Positions 52,098-63,386 of a stretch of DNA of 64,000 bases are shown here, piece after piece; the stretch's first letter is position 1; every line of letters starts with the position of its first letter. This stretch comes from an uncultured Erythrobacter sp. (GTDB lineage Bacteria > Pseudomonadota > Alphaproteobacteria > Sphingomonadales > Sphingomonadaceae). A program made the position numbers and the translations under genes. The notes beneath the pieces are model-generated. The model was not told where the DNA came from, made no database searches, and saw nothing but the letters and a program-made list of their open reading frames with translations. The stretch is from positions 930,001 through 994,000 of the forward strand of contig CANMSD010000001.1 in the NCBI GenBank assembly GCA_947500645.1, in the 5' to 3' direction.

Positions 52098-52925
52098 TCA
52101 AGCCGCCAGCGCCTCTCCGCTAAGCGTGATCCGGTGCATTTCGCGCCGGTGTCCCTGATAGTCGTTGATCGCATTGTGCCAGGTCGTGCGGTTATCCCAG
52201 ATAGCAATCGTCCCGGGCTTCCATTGCAGGCGGCACTGATTGTCATCGGTCAGCGCAGCGTCGCAAAGCCGCTGCAGCAGCGGCAGGCTCTCCTCTCGGC
52301 TCTTGCCGACGAAGTGGATCGTGAAGGCCGTGTTTACATAGAGCAGCTTGCGCCCGGTATGCGGGTGGCGGATCACAACCGGGTGGATCGCGCCGGTCTT
52401 GAGGTCCTGCCCGCGCAGGCTGTCGCCCATGTCGGTCTGCGCATAAAGGCCGCCCTCTTCATAGACGTGATCGGCGGTGTGATAGGCTTCCAAGCCTTCA
52501 ATCTCTGCCTTTAAGTCATCGGGCAGCGCGTCGTAGGCCGCGCCCATATGCGCCCATTCGGTGTCACCTCCGCTCGGTGGAAGCTCGCGCGCGACAAGTA
52601 CCGATCCCATGGCCGGGATCTGGTCATAGGAATGATCGGTGTGCCACGCTCCGCCAATGTTGGTCTGCTGATCGGCTTCTTTCTTCACCACCGCGATCTC
52701 GTTGAAGTCGTCCTGCAGCGGGAAGTAATTGTTCACATCGATCCCGCCCCAGCGGCGACCGAACTTGATATGATCTTCCGGCGAAAACTCCTGATCGCGA
52801 AAAACCGCGACGCCGTGTTCGTAGATCGCCTGCTTGATGTCCTGCATCTCGGCATCGCTGCAGCTTGCGAGCGATACGCCGGAGATTTCCACTCCGCACT
52901 TCGGAGCCATAGGTGTCAGTTGCAT
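52098..52925 (-). CDS. TauD/TfdA family Fe(II)/2-oxoglutarate dioxygenase
   Basis: The 275-residue protein has the 2-His-1-carboxylate metal site: WHTDHSY (HxD) and the distal His in TTWHNAIND, plus the Arg needed for 2-oxoglutarate (HRREMHRITLSGE). The family includes taurine and 2,4-D dioxygenases; the substrate is not predictable from sequence alone. ATG at 52925 is used because GGGGAGAGA lies upstream. Divergent from the DUF1304 gene. Confidence 0.9.
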   Translation of the reverse strand: MQLTPMAPKCGVEISGVSLASCSDAEMQDIKQAIYEHGVAVFRDQEFSPEDHIKFGRRWGGIDVNNYFPLQDDFNEIAVVKKEADQQTNIGGAWHTDHSYDQIPAMGSVLVARELPPSGGDTEWAHMGAAYDALPDDLKAEIEGLEAYHTADHVYEEGGLYAQTDMGDSLRGQDLKTGAIHPVVIRHPHTGRKLLYVNTAFTIHFVGKSREESLPLLQRLCDAALTDDNQCRLQWKPGTIAIWDNRTTWHNAINDYQGHRREMHRITLSGEALAA

Positions 52926-53059
52926 ATTATCTCTCCCCGACCGCAATTATGAGAGAAATGGCAAAGCGTGCAAGTCTGATCGCTCGAACCAGCCAAACCA
53001 TTTCGCACTCGCCATGACCCATGTATGCCCGGGCGCTCAACGATCAGAGGAACGAAAAC

Positions 53060-53437
53060 ATGCGTGTAGTCGCGAACACATTGATCGGCCTGATCGCCGT
53101 CCTGCATCTTTACATCGCATGGTTTGAGATCTTCGCGTGGGTTGAACGTGGACCGGTCGTCTTCTCCGCTTTCCCCACAGAACTGTTCCCGCAAACCACT
53201 GCAATGGCCGCTAACCAAGGGCTCTATAATGCCTTCCTGGCTGCGGGCCTGATCTGGTCATTGCTAATAAGGGATCGAAAATGGCGGGCGAATATCGCGT
53301 ATTGCTTTCTGATTTTCGTTGCCATCGCTGGAGTTTTTGGCGCCTTCACGGTCTCGCCCAGAATCGCACTGGTCCAGTCTGTCCCCGCTGGGCTTGCGAT
53401 GCTGGCGGTGTTTCTCGCGAAAAGGAAAGCGATGTAA
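53060..53437 (+). CDS. DUF1304 family membrane protein
   Basis: The 125-residue protein has four hydrophobic segments and the family-type opening NTLIGLIAVLHLYIAWFEIFAW, then TAMAANQGLYNAFLAAGLIW. DUF1304 proteins are small inner-membrane proteins of unknown function. ATG at 53060 is used; the longer frame from 53021 is not supported. It is followed by a 197-bp gap before the ATP synthase operon. Confidence 0.82.
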   Translation: MRVVANTLIGLIAVLHLYIAWFEIFAWVERGPVVFSAFPTELFPQTTAMAANQGLYNAFLAAGLIWSLLIRDRKWRANIAYCFLIFVAIAGVFGAFTVSPRIALVQSVPAGLAMLAVFLAKRKAM

Positions 53438-53561
53438 GCTGCCGATAGAATGTCGATGCCGGTGAAGAGTGCACTGAGCGAAACACCTATCCCACAAAAC
53501 GCGCCGGACTCACCTTGCATCCCCTCACACCCGATGCTAGGCGCGCGCCAGCTTTGCCGGA

Positions 53562-53577
53562 CACCCGCTTTCGGGTG
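53562..53577. promoter_or_regulatory. Hairpin in the leader of the ATP synthase operon
   Basis: CACCCG-cttt-CGGGTG is a perfect 6-bp stem with a 4-base loop, about 58 bp before the atpH start. It lies between DUF1304 and atpH and could be a leader structure or the end of the DUF1304 transcript; no T-run follows. Promoter elements cannot be assigned with confidence in this 197-bp gap. Confidence 0.35.
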
Positions 53578-53634
53578 CGGAACTCACAAGGCGATGCATC
53601 GTTATCTCGATAGATCCAGAAGGACGTCAAACGC

Positions 53635-54189
53635 GTGGAAATTTCCGCCGGTATTCAGGCTAGCCTAGCAGGGCGCTACGCTTCGGCATTGTTCGAGCTG
53701 GCCGCCGAAAATGGCACCGTGACTGCGGTTGAGAGCGACCTCGAAGGCCTCTCTGCAGCACTCTCCGATTCGCCGGAGCTTCGCGAAGTCACCACCAATC
53801 CTGAGCTTTCGCGCAGTCAGCAGGCAGCCGCGATTGACGGCGTTGCCTCGCACCTTGGTCTGAACGAACTTACTCAAAAATTTCTCGGCGTGCTCGCCGG
53901 CAATCGCCGCTTGTCGGCCCTGCCCGATATTATCCGCGCCTTTCAGATGATTGCCGCCGCACAGCGCGGCGAGGTCACCGCTGACGTTGCCAGCGCTCAC
54001 CCGCTGAGCGACGAGCAGCTTACCGCACTCAAAGACAAGCTGACCGCACGCGAGGGGCGCACTGTCAAAGTAAACCCTAGCGTCGATCCCGACCTTCTTG
54101 GCGGGCTTGTCGTCACCATTGGATCGCAGCGCATTGATGGCTCGATCCGCACCCGTCTTAATTCACTTGCCCAGGCCATGAAGGCTTAA
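53635..54189 (+). CDS. atpH: F1F0 ATP synthase subunit delta
   Basis: This 184-residue subunit connects F1 to the peripheral stalk. It opens with [22 protein letters not shown] and has the conserved C-terminal segment [35 protein letters not shown]. The start codon is GTG at 53635, with AGAAGGAC upstream. It heads the F1 operon, while F0 genes are elsewhere, as usual in alphaproteobacteria. Confidence 0.95.
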   Translation: MEISAGIQASLAGRYASALFELAAENGTVTAVESDLEGLSAALSDSPELREVTTNPELSRSQQAAAIDGVASHLGLNELTQKFLGVLAGNRRLSALPDIIRAFQMIAAAQRGEVTADVASAHPLSDEQLTALKDKLTAREGRTVKVNPSVDPDLLGGLVVTIGSQRIDGSIRTRLNSLAQAMKA

Positions 54190-55731
<1,542 letters not shown>

Positions 55732-55737
55732 GAGACA

Positions 55738-56031
55738 ATGACGTTGACCTACCTCGCCACAATCTCGGTTAAGCCGGAGCATATGGAGGACGCCTGTCAG
55801 GCTGTCTCTTCAATAGTTCCAGCCACCCGCGGCGAAGCAGGTTGCGTAGCGTTTGAACCTCGCCGCGCGGCAGACGGTTCAAGCACGATTACAATTTTCG
55901 AAGAGTGGGAAGATCGCGCAGCGTTCGATTTTCATCACGCCCAAGACTACACCAAAGACGTCTTCGCCAAGTATGAAGATTGGCTCGAAAGCGAGCCAGT
56001 TCTTGTCGAAATGAAGTCGTTAGAAAGCTGA
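55738..56031 (+). CDS. Antibiotic biosynthesis monooxygenase-type (ABM) protein within the atp operon
   Basis: This 97-residue protein has a dimeric ferredoxin-like ABM fold: it opens with [21 protein letters not shown] and has [19 protein letters not shown], resembling YgiN-type putative quinol monooxygenases. It sits in the F1 operon with 6 bp after atpA and 4 bp before atpG, so it must be in the same transcript. The role in energy metabolism, if any, is unknown; a quinone link would be a natural but untested idea. Confidence 0.85.
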   Translation: MTLTYLATISVKPEHMEDACQAVSSIVPATRGEAGCVAFEPRRAADGSSTITIFEEWEDRAAFDFHHAQDYTKDVFAKYEDWLESEPVLVEMKSLES

Positions 56032-56035
56032 AGAG

Positions 56036-56905
56036 ATGGCAAGTCTCAAAGAACTGAAAGATCGGATCGGGTCGGTTAAATCGACTCAGAAGATCACCAA
56101 GGCCAAGCAGATGGTCGCCGCGGCAAAATTGCGCCGTGCGCAGGCCGCTGCCGAAGCCGCGCGTCCCTATGCCGAGCGTCTGAGCGCGGTGATGGGCTCG
56201 CTCGCGGGCAAGGTTAGTGGTGATAGCGCTCCCAAGCTGCTGGCTGGCACTGGCTCGGACAAGCGGCATCTGCTCGTTCTGGTCAACACCGACAAGGGCT
56301 TGTGCGGCGGCTTGAATTCCAACCTCGTGAAAGAGGCGAAGGCCCAAGCCAAAAAGCTGATTGCCGAGGGCAAGGACGTCTCGTTCTACCTCGTCGGGAA
56401 GAAAGGCCGCGCGCCGATCAAGCGCGAATATCCGAACGACATTGCCAAACATTTCGATACATCCACTGTGCGCACGCCCGGTTTTGAAGAAGCCGATGCG
56501 ATCGCCGCAGAACTGATTGAGATGTTCGACGCCGACCAGTTCGACGTCGCGCATCTTATCCGCCCGGAATTCCAGTCCGCTCTGGTTCAGAATCCGACCA
56601 CGACACAGCTGATCCCTGTGCCCTCGCCTGAGGCCAGCGAAGACAGCGACGCCGTGGTTGAATATGAGCCAGGCGAGGAGGAAATCCTCGAAGAGCTGCT
56701 CCCGCGTTATGTGAAAACGCAGCTGTTCGGCGCGCTGCTGGAGCGTGAGGCATCCGAGCAAGGCGCTTCGATGACCGCCATGGACAATGCGACCCGCAAT
56801 GCTGGCGATCTCATCAACAAGCTGACCATCCAGTATAACCGCAGCCGTCAGGCCGCTATCACCACTGAACTCATTGAAATTATCGCAGGCGCAGAAGCAC
56901 TATGA
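56036..56905 (+). CDS. atpG: ATP synthase subunit gamma
   Basis: The 289-residue central stalk subunit opens with the typical [24 protein letters not shown] segment (first half shown) and ends with [22 protein letters not shown]. The middle domain is of normal length, with an extra acidic stretch near residues 200-220 ([19 protein letters not shown]). Its stop overlaps the start of the next gene by four bases. Confidence 0.96.
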   Translation: MASLKELKDRIGSVKSTQKITKAKQMVAAAKLRRAQAAAEAARPYAERLSAVMGSLAGKVSGDSAPKLLAGTGSDKRHLLVLVNTDKGLCGGLNSNLVKEAKAQAKKLIAEGKDVSFYLVGKKGRAPIKREYPNDIAKHFDTSTVRTPGFEEADAIAAELIEMFDADQFDVAHLIRPEFQSALVQNPTTTQLIPVPSPEASEDSDAVVEYEPGEEEILEELLPRYVKTQLFGALLEREASEQGASMTAMDNATRNAGDLINKLTIQYNRSRQAAITTELIEIIAGAEAL

Positions 56906-57258
56906 CAAAACTCGCAGTCATCCTCCTCCCAATCGCAACTCTCGCACTCGCCGGCTGCGGCGATAGCGCTGCCGAGCCAGAAGCACCGGCTCCAGCAGAG
57001 ACCGCCGAAGTGGTGGCACCAGAAGAGGACTCGCTTCCACCCGCCGATCGCGATTCTTTCGCCGCCGCTTTTGCAGCCGCATGCCCAGCTGCGGAGCCGG
57101 TCAACAATGCGAGCTGTCAGGCTATGGGCATGGGCAGCGACAGCTTCCTGTGTGAATACGGCCTCGGCGATGACGAATATCTCCGTCACAAAGGCGTCGT
57201 TTCGCAAGGCGAAGACGGCTACGTGCTCGACGATCCAGAAACCGTCTGCGCTCAATAA
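56902..57258 (+). CDS. Small lipoprotein within the atp operon
   Basis: The 118-residue product has a lipoprotein signal ([18 protein letters not shown], lipobox Cys near residue 19), then a Pro/Ala/Glu-rich linker (about 22-50) and a small C-terminal domain with four cysteines. It overlaps atpG by four bases (ATGA) and precedes atpD by 33 bp. I recognise no family. Location in an ATP synthase operon is unusual, and co-translation with atpG is implied. Confidence 0.75.
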   Translation: MTKLAVILLPIATLALAGCGDSAAEPEAPAPAETAEVVAPEEDSLPPADRDSFAAAFAAACPAAEPVNNASCQAMGMGSDSFLCEYGLGDDEYLRHKGVVSQGEDGYVLDDPETVCAQ

Positions 57259-58749
<1,491 letters not shown>

Positions 58750-58754
58750 TCCAA

Positions 58755-59366
58755 GTGAAGTTTGTATTTGCCCTGGTCGCGGCATTGCTCGCCGCTCCAC
58801 TAGGAGCGGAAGATGTGCTCGAGAGCGTAGGTTCGGAGACGACCGACGCTTTCGTTGCTACGACAAACGCCGCTTGTTTGTCGTTGGCTGATGGGTCGAG
58901 CTCACTGAGTTCCGTTTCTGCCGAGGAAGACCGGAAGGTCATAGAGTCCTTCGGTTTGGCTTACGGTGTAAATCGCGAAATCTATGACCGCTTCGGTGTC
59001 CAGGGATCTGGCATCCTCAATCGCGCGGTCATGGGAAATCGGAAAGCGGGCGAGGACGCTATTGTCTTAGCTGTCGGCGGTGCTCTGCCAGGTTGCAAAG
59101 TGATACTACTCAGCGAAGACCAAGAAGGCTTGGCGGATCGAGTCGATGCCTCGCTTTCGGCAGCGGATCCACCTTGGCGAGAGCTCCCATTTGCGGACAG
59201 TAAACCGGGGTCATCAGTCAAGAAGAAGAGCTATTTTCTGCGCAGCGAAGCTGGCGATTCGTTCATTCTCAACCTGATTATGCCAACGGTTCCAGATTCT
59301 GATATTCGTCTGCTTGCCACGATCAATCGAATTCCACCCCATGTGGAAATTCCAGAAGGTTATTGA
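58755..59366 (+). CDS. Exported unknown protein between atpD and atpC
   Basis: The 203-residue protein has a Sec signal ([19 protein letters not shown]) and a mature domain with three or so cysteines and no recognised family. The start codon is GTG at 58755, six bases after atpD. Its stop is one base before atpC, so it is translated within the operon. The third extra gene in this F1 operon; the function is unknown. Confidence 0.7.
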   Translation: MKFVFALVAALLAAPLGAEDVLESVGSETTDAFVATTNAACLSLADGSSSLSSVSAEEDRKVIESFGLAYGVNREIYDRFGVQGSGILNRAVMGNRKAGEDAIVLAVGGALPGCKVILLSEDQEGLADRVDASLSAADPPWRELPFADSKPGSSVKKKSYFLRSEAGDSFILNLIMPTVPDSDIRLLATINRIPPHVEIPEGY

Positions 59367-59367
59367 G

Positions 59368-59625
59368 ATGCCACTTCACTTCGAACTTGTAACCCCGGCC
59401 AAGCAGGTCCGCTCGGAAGAAGTCCACATGGTGGTCGTCCCCGGGACCGAAGGTGAATTCGGCGTACTCGAAGGCCACGCGCCTTTCATGTCGACCATCC
59501 GCGACGGCGCGGTGCAGGTCTACAAGAGCGAAGGCGCTGAGCCGGAGACCATCGAGGTCAAAGGCGGCTTTGCCGAAGTTGGCGAGAACGGCTTGACGGT
59601 TCTGGCGGAGCATGTCGAAGCCTGA
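59368..59625 (+). CDS. atpC: ATP synthase subunit epsilon
   Basis: The 85-residue subunit consists of the N-terminal beta-sandwich ([28 protein letters not shown], first half conserved) and lacks the C-terminal two-helix inhibitory domain, as in many alphaproteobacteria. ATG at 59368 starts the conserved N-terminus, one base after the previous stop. It is followed by an intrinsic terminator. Confidence 0.94.
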   Translation: MPLHFELVTPAKQVRSEEVHMVVVPGTEGEFGVLEGHAPFMSTIRDGAVQVYKSEGAEPETIEVKGGFAEVGENGLTVLAEHVEA

Positions 59626-59650
59626 TCCGGCTCTTCAAAACGAAAAACCG

Positions 59651-59678
59651 AAAGGGCGGCCATCTGGTCGCCCTTTTT
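59651..59678 (+). terminator. Intrinsic terminator of the atp operon
   Basis: AAAGGGCG (59651-59658) pairs with CGCCCTTT (59669-59676) around a 10-base loop and is followed by a T-run. It lies 25 bp after the atpC stop. This is a textbook rho-independent terminator closing the F1 operon. Confidence 0.9.
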
Positions 59679-59711
59679 CGTTGGTGCAGTTGTTCAGGCA
59701 TTCGAAGAAAG

Positions 59712-60200
59712 CTAACTCACCTGCTCGCTAACCCAATTGGCGATATCCAGCATATGCTCTGGCGTAGAGTTCGCTGCGGCTTCCTGCATGATCGACGCAA
59801 GAGTCTTGGCTGCAAGCGCGTCACGATAGGTTTGCTCCGCCACAGCGAAGGCCGAAGCGATCTCACACGGTCGCTTGCAGTCCTTTCGCTTCAGGCCGCA
59901 CGGACCGTTCTGCCGGATTTCTGTACAGCGAAAGGCGAGCATCGGTCCTTCGATCGCGATGACAATATCGAGCAGAGTTATCTCATCGACAGAGCGGGCC
60001 AACCGATAGCCGCCGCCCTTCCCGCGCACGGACTCAACGATCCCCGCCCGCCTAAGCAATTGCATTTGCTTCGAAAGGTAAGCGGAAGGCACTTCGAAGA
60101 ACTCCGCAAGGGCATCGACACTCAACCCCTGCCCTTCGCGCAGCAATGCAAGCATGGTGCAGATATGCGTGGTCCATTCGACGCCTTTACCCAGTTGCAC
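59712..60200 (-). CDS. Rrf2 family transcriptional regulator with cysteine cluster
   Basis: This 162-residue Rrf2 regulator has an N-terminal winged helix (about 8-65, with LSVDALAEFFEVPSAYLSKQMQ) and a dimerisation helix. Cys92, Cys101, Cys108 and Cys112 (C-x8-C-x6-C-x3-C) are consistent with an Fe-S or redox/NO sensing centre, but differ from the IscR and NsrR spacings. Start is GTG at 60200 with AAGGAG upstream in an inverted repeat arm. Divergent from a membrane-protein gene, which it probably controls. Confidence 0.9.
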   Translation of the reverse strand: MQLGKGVEWTTHICTMLALLREGQGLSVDALAEFFEVPSAYLSKQMQLLRRAGIVESVRGKGGGYRLARSVDEITLLDIVIAIEGPMLAFRCTEIRQNGPCGLKRKDCKRPCEIASAFAVAEQTYRDALAAKTLASIMQEAAANSTPEHMLDIANWVSEQVS

Positions 60201-60206
60201 GCTTGA

Positions 60207-60256
60207 CTCCTTAATCGGATATATTTTATCCGGATATTAAATGTCCGATTAAGGAG
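60207..60256. promoter_or_regulatory. Rrf2 divergent operator with embedded Shine-Dalgarno arms
   Basis: CTCCTTAATCGGA (60207-60219) and TCCGATTAAGGAG (60244-60256) are perfect 13-bp inverted arms, with an inner palindrome TATCCGGATA (60227-60236). The outer arms include the ribosome binding sites of both divergent genes, and the ATCCGGAT-type half-sites suit an Rrf2 operator. Binding has not been shown. Confidence 0.6.
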
Positions 60257-60263
60257 AAATGCC

Positions 60264-60884
60264 ATCAACCGGGCCGCGAAACAAGCGCATCGCAATCTCG
60301 CCGGCTTCATTGGCATCTTCCTCGCGATACATCTTGCGACGCATTTCGCCGCGGCCTTTGGAATCGGCGCACAAAACACCGCGATGCAATGGAGCCGAAC
60401 GCTCTATCAATTCCCGCTGTTTGAAATCGCCCTCGTCCTCGCGCTGACGGCTCAAGTTGTGCTCGGGATCAGGCTGCTGCGCGGGATCAGAGCGCGCAAA
60501 CGCAAAGACGCTTGGCACAAGGTTCAGTTCGCGAGCGCCTGCTACCTCGCCTATTTCATCATTGCCCACACTGCCGCAGCGCTGACGACCCGTCTGATTG
60601 TCGACCTCGACACGAATTTCTATTGGGCGGCAGGGACGCTGGTTTTGAGCCCACTGAAATACGGATTTGCGCCTTATTACTTCCTGGCGGTGACAGCGCT
60701 GTTCAGTCATCTGCTCGCCGCATTGCATTTTCGCGGGGCCAGAGCCTGGCACGCCCCTGCTCTGGTCGTTGGACCACTGGTGGGAATGGTGATCGTCGCC
60801 GCCTATGCCGGATTGTTATACGAGATCGAACTTCCCGCGAACTATCGCGACTATTTCAGCGTGTTTCCGGGCGTCGCTGGCTAG
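60264..60884 (+). CDS. Membrane protein with probable noncanonical start, Rrf2-controlled
   Basis: This 206-residue open frame has five or so hydrophobic segments. The region before the first in-frame ATG (60384) codes for NRAAKQAHRNLAGFIGIFL and onwards, which reads as a genuine N-terminal helix with three His residues. Between 60207 and 60384 no ATG, GTG, TTG or CTG exists in this frame; ATC at 60264 lies seven bases after AAGGAG and is the best-placed start. The His-rich helices suggest a cytochrome-b or succinate-dehydrogenase-anchor-like protein, but that is only a suggestion. Start at 60384 or a frameshift from ATG 60259 are alternatives. Confidence 0.65.
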   Translation: MNRAAKQAHRNLAGFIGIFLAIHLATHFAAAFGIGAQNTAMQWSRTLYQFPLFEIALVLALTAQVVLGIRLLRGIRARKRKDAWHKVQFASACYLAYFIIAHTAAALTTRLIVDLDTNFYWAAGTLVLSPLKYGFAPYYFLAVTALFSHLLAALHFRGARAWHAPALVVGPLVGMVIVAAYAGLLYEIELPANYRDYFSVFPGVAG

Positions 60885-60969
60885 GACCGATTTCCTCTTC
60901 CCTTTCGGCGGTTTTGCAGCAATCGTAGCAGCAGAAAATCCCACGAGATTTCCCCATTGGAGAGGACAC

Positions 60970-63159
60970 TTGAAACTTGTTTCCCAACTCGCAATCGCAG
61001 GCGCGATCGCTATGACCGCTGCCACCCCTGCCGCCGCAGACGGACACGGTGATCACACCGCCGACGCCACAGCCACAGCCGATGGCATACCCGGCCCCGA
61101 GCAGGATCCGTTTATCTGGCTCGAAGAAGCGCGCAGCCCCGAAGCGCTCGCCTGGGTCGAGGCCGAGAACGAGCGGACGCTTGCGCATATGCAAGCTGAT
61201 CCCCGTTTCGAGGAACTGAAGGCCGAAGCACTCGCCATCTACGATAGCGAAGACCGCATTCCCTACGTGTCGTTCCGTCCTGATGGCTTGTACAATTTCT
61301 GGCAGGACAAGGAGAACCCCAAGGGGCTGCTGCGCCGGACGACGCTGGAAAGCTATCAGACCGATGAGCCGGAATGGGAGATCATCCTAGATGTCGATGC
61401 GCTCGCTGCCGCAGAAGACAAAGAGTGGGTCTATAAGGGCTCTACCTGCCTTCCGCCTGATCTGAGGAAGTGCATGATCGCGCTGTCCGATGGCGGCGAG
61501 GATGCGACCATCCTGCGCGAATTCGACATGACCACGAAGAGTTTCGTCGAAGGCGGGTTCGAACTCGATCAGAAGAGCCAGGGCGGCATCCAGTGGGTCG
61601 ACGACGACACGCTTCTCGTCGGCCGCAATTTCGACGAGTCCACCACCACCGATAGCGAATACCCCTTCACCACTCGCGTGTGGAAACGCGGAGAAAGCAT
61701 TGACGACGCAGAGGAAATCTTCCGCGGTGAGAAATCGGACGTGTGGGCGGGTGCAAGCCTGCTTCGTGACAACACCGGCACGATCCACGCCCGCACCGCC
61801 TTTCGCGGCGTAAGCTTTCACGAGACACAGTACTTCGTGGAGAAGGATGGCGAATGGCTGCGGCTCGACATCCCGCTAAAGGCGTCGCCCTATGGGATCG
61901 TTGACGATCACTTGCTCTATTCGACCGATGTCGATTGGGAAGTGGACGGACAGACCTTCCCAGCAGACAGCCTGATCGCGGTCGATCTGGAGGCATGGAA
62001 AGCCGATCCCAATGGCGCGACCAAGACGCTCGTCTGGGCACCGGGCGAGCGGCAGACCAAGCGCGGCGGTGCGATCACTGGCAATGCCCTGTTCGTGACC
62101 ATGCTCGACAATGTCGTCGGCAAAGTGCTGCAGTTCAATTTCCGGGATGGGGAATGGGTCAGCGAACCTGTCGACCTGCCGGACAACACAACGCTCGGCA
62201 TCGCGACTGCGTCGGACGAAACCGACCAGATCATGTTCACGGTTACGGATTTCCTCAATCCGACAACGCTTTACTACTCTGACGGCGATGCACCGCGCGT
62301 GCTGAAGACCTCTCCGAGCCGGTTCGACAAGGCCGGAATGGAGGTTGAGCAGCACGAAGCCACCAGCAAGGACGGGACGAAGATTCCGTACTTCATCGTC
62401 AAGCCGAAGGGCATGGAGATGAACGGCGATACGGCCACGCTGATGACCGGATATGGTGGTTTCCAAATCCCCCGCCTGCCCGGCTATCTTGGCACGACCG
62501 GTAAGCTATGGCTGGAGAACGGCGGTGCGTACGTGCTGGCGAACCTACGCGGCGGCGGTGAGTTCGGCCCTGGCTGGCACCAGACCGCCATCCGCGAGAA
62601 CAAGCAGCGCACCTGGGACGACTTCATCGCTGTGGGTGAGGATCTCGTGGCTAAGGGCTTTACCTCAGCAGAACATCTCGGAATCCAGGGCGGCTCTCAA
62701 GGCGGCCTGCTGGTCGGCACGGCCTTTACCCAGCGCCCTGATCTGTTCGGCGGGGCAATCGTGCAAATCCCGCTGTTCGACATGCTGCGCTATCACCTGA
62801 TCGGTCGCGGGGCTTCCTGGATCGGCGAGTATGGCGATCCGCGCATTCCAGAACAGCGTGCCTGGATCGAAGGCTATTCGCCGTATCAAAAGATCGTCGA
62901 GGGCGTGGACTACCCCACCCCGTTCCTTTGGGCCTCAACCGCCGATGACCGCACACACCCCGCTCACGCCCGTAAAGGGGCCGCACGCCTCAAACAATTG
63001 GGCCAACCATACTTCTATTTCGAGGATATGACCGGCGGCCATTCAGGCGGCGTCGATAACGAGCAGCGCGCGAAGCTTCAGGCGCTGCAATATGTGTATC
63101 TGATGCAGCAGCTGATGGGCGATGCCGAAACTGAAGGGGACTCGCAAACTGGCGGCTGA
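60970..63159 (+). CDS. Exported prolyl oligopeptidase (S9A)
   Basis: The 729-residue serine peptidase has a Sec signal (KLVSQLAIAGAIAMTAATPAAAD), an N-terminal beta-propeller (about 45-440) and an alpha/beta hydrolase domain with the catalytic Ser in GGSQGGLLV, Asp in STADDRTHPAHA and His in TGGHSGGVD. It cleaves after proline in small peptides. The start codon appears to be TTG at 60970, with GGAGAGG upstream at the start of the signal peptide; a longer frame from 60805 runs into the preceding gene. Confidence 0.92.
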   Translation: MKLVSQLAIAGAIAMTAATPAAADGHGDHTADATATADGIPGPEQDPFIWLEEARSPEALAWVEAENERTLAHMQADPRFEELKAEALAIYDSEDRIPYVSFRPDGLYNFWQDKENPKGLLRRTTLESYQTDEPEWEIILDVDALAAAEDKEWVYKGSTCLPPDLRKCMIALSDGGEDATILREFDMTTKSFVEGGFELDQKSQGGIQWVDDDTLLVGRNFDESTTTDSEYPFTTRVWKRGESIDDAEEIFRGEKSDVWAGASLLRDNTGTIHARTAFRGVSFHETQYFVEKDGEWLRLDIPLKASPYGIVDDHLLYSTDVDWEVDGQTFPADSLIAVDLEAWKADPNGATKTLVWAPGERQTKRGGAITGNALFVTMLDNVVGKVLQFNFRDGEWVSEPVDLPDNTTLGIATASDETDQIMFTVTDFLNPTTLYYSDGDAPRVLKTSPSRFDKAGMEVEQHEATSKDGTKIPYFIVKPKGMEMNGDTATLMTGYGGFQIPRLPGYLGTTGKLWLENGGAYVLANLRGGGEFGPGWHQTAIRENKQRTWDDFIAVGEDLVAKGFTSAEHLGIQGGSQGGLLVGTAFTQRPDLFGGAIVQIPLFDMLRYHLIGRGASWIGEYGDPRIPEQRAWIEGYSPYQKIVEGVDYPTPFLWASTADDRTHPAHARKGAARLKQLGQPYFYFEDMTGGHSGGVDNEQRAKLQALQYVYLMQQLMGDAETEGDSQTGG

Positions 63160-63188
63160 TTCTTTAGTAATTTCAAGAGTTAACTAAC

Positions 63189-63226
63189 GGGCAACTGATG
63201 CAAAATTTGCGTCAGTTGCCCTTTTT
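63189..63226 (+). terminator. Strong intrinsic terminator after the prolyl oligopeptidase
   Basis: GGGCAACTGA (63189-63198) pairs with TCAGTTGCCC (63212-63221), and inner GCAAA/TTTGC extend the stem. A TTTTT run follows. It lies about 30 bp after the stop codon and is a clear rho-independent terminator. Confidence 0.93.
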
Positions 63227-63307
63227 ATTTGGGCCGCTGTAAACGCATCCGACACTTTGCAATCGGTTCGTCGCGAGGACAGAACATATGGTGCCCTAAA
63301 CACGAAA

Positions 63308-63335
63308 TTAACCATGTTTGGAAAGACCAAATTAA
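63308..63335. promoter_or_regulatory. TTAACCAT/TTAA elements upstream of the SciP-like gene
   Basis: TTAACCAT at 63308-63315 and a second TTAA at 63332-63335 resemble CtrA-type half-sites (the TTAA-N7-TTAA consensus is not exactly matched). The gene downstream encodes a DUF1153/SciP-like protein that in Caulobacter is part of the CtrA network, so the context makes a CtrA-like site plausible. Confidence 0.35.
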
Positions 63336-63386
63336 GTCTGAAAACCCAGCTTTCTCCTACCGGGGGCGGAAAAAGGAGATTGAATT

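Noticed and set aside
53438..53634. Possible tRNA or riboswitch in the gap before atpH
   Set aside because: No cloverleaf, CCA-proximal pairing or known riboswitch core could be found; only one short hairpin is evident.
60259..60447. ATG directly after the AAGGAG of the Rrf2-divergent region, giving a 62-codon frame
   Set aside because: The SD spacing is only two bases and the encoded sequence is Arg/Ser/Pro-rich shadow-like, while the other frame encodes clear membrane helices. Kept only as part of the start-codon puzzle.
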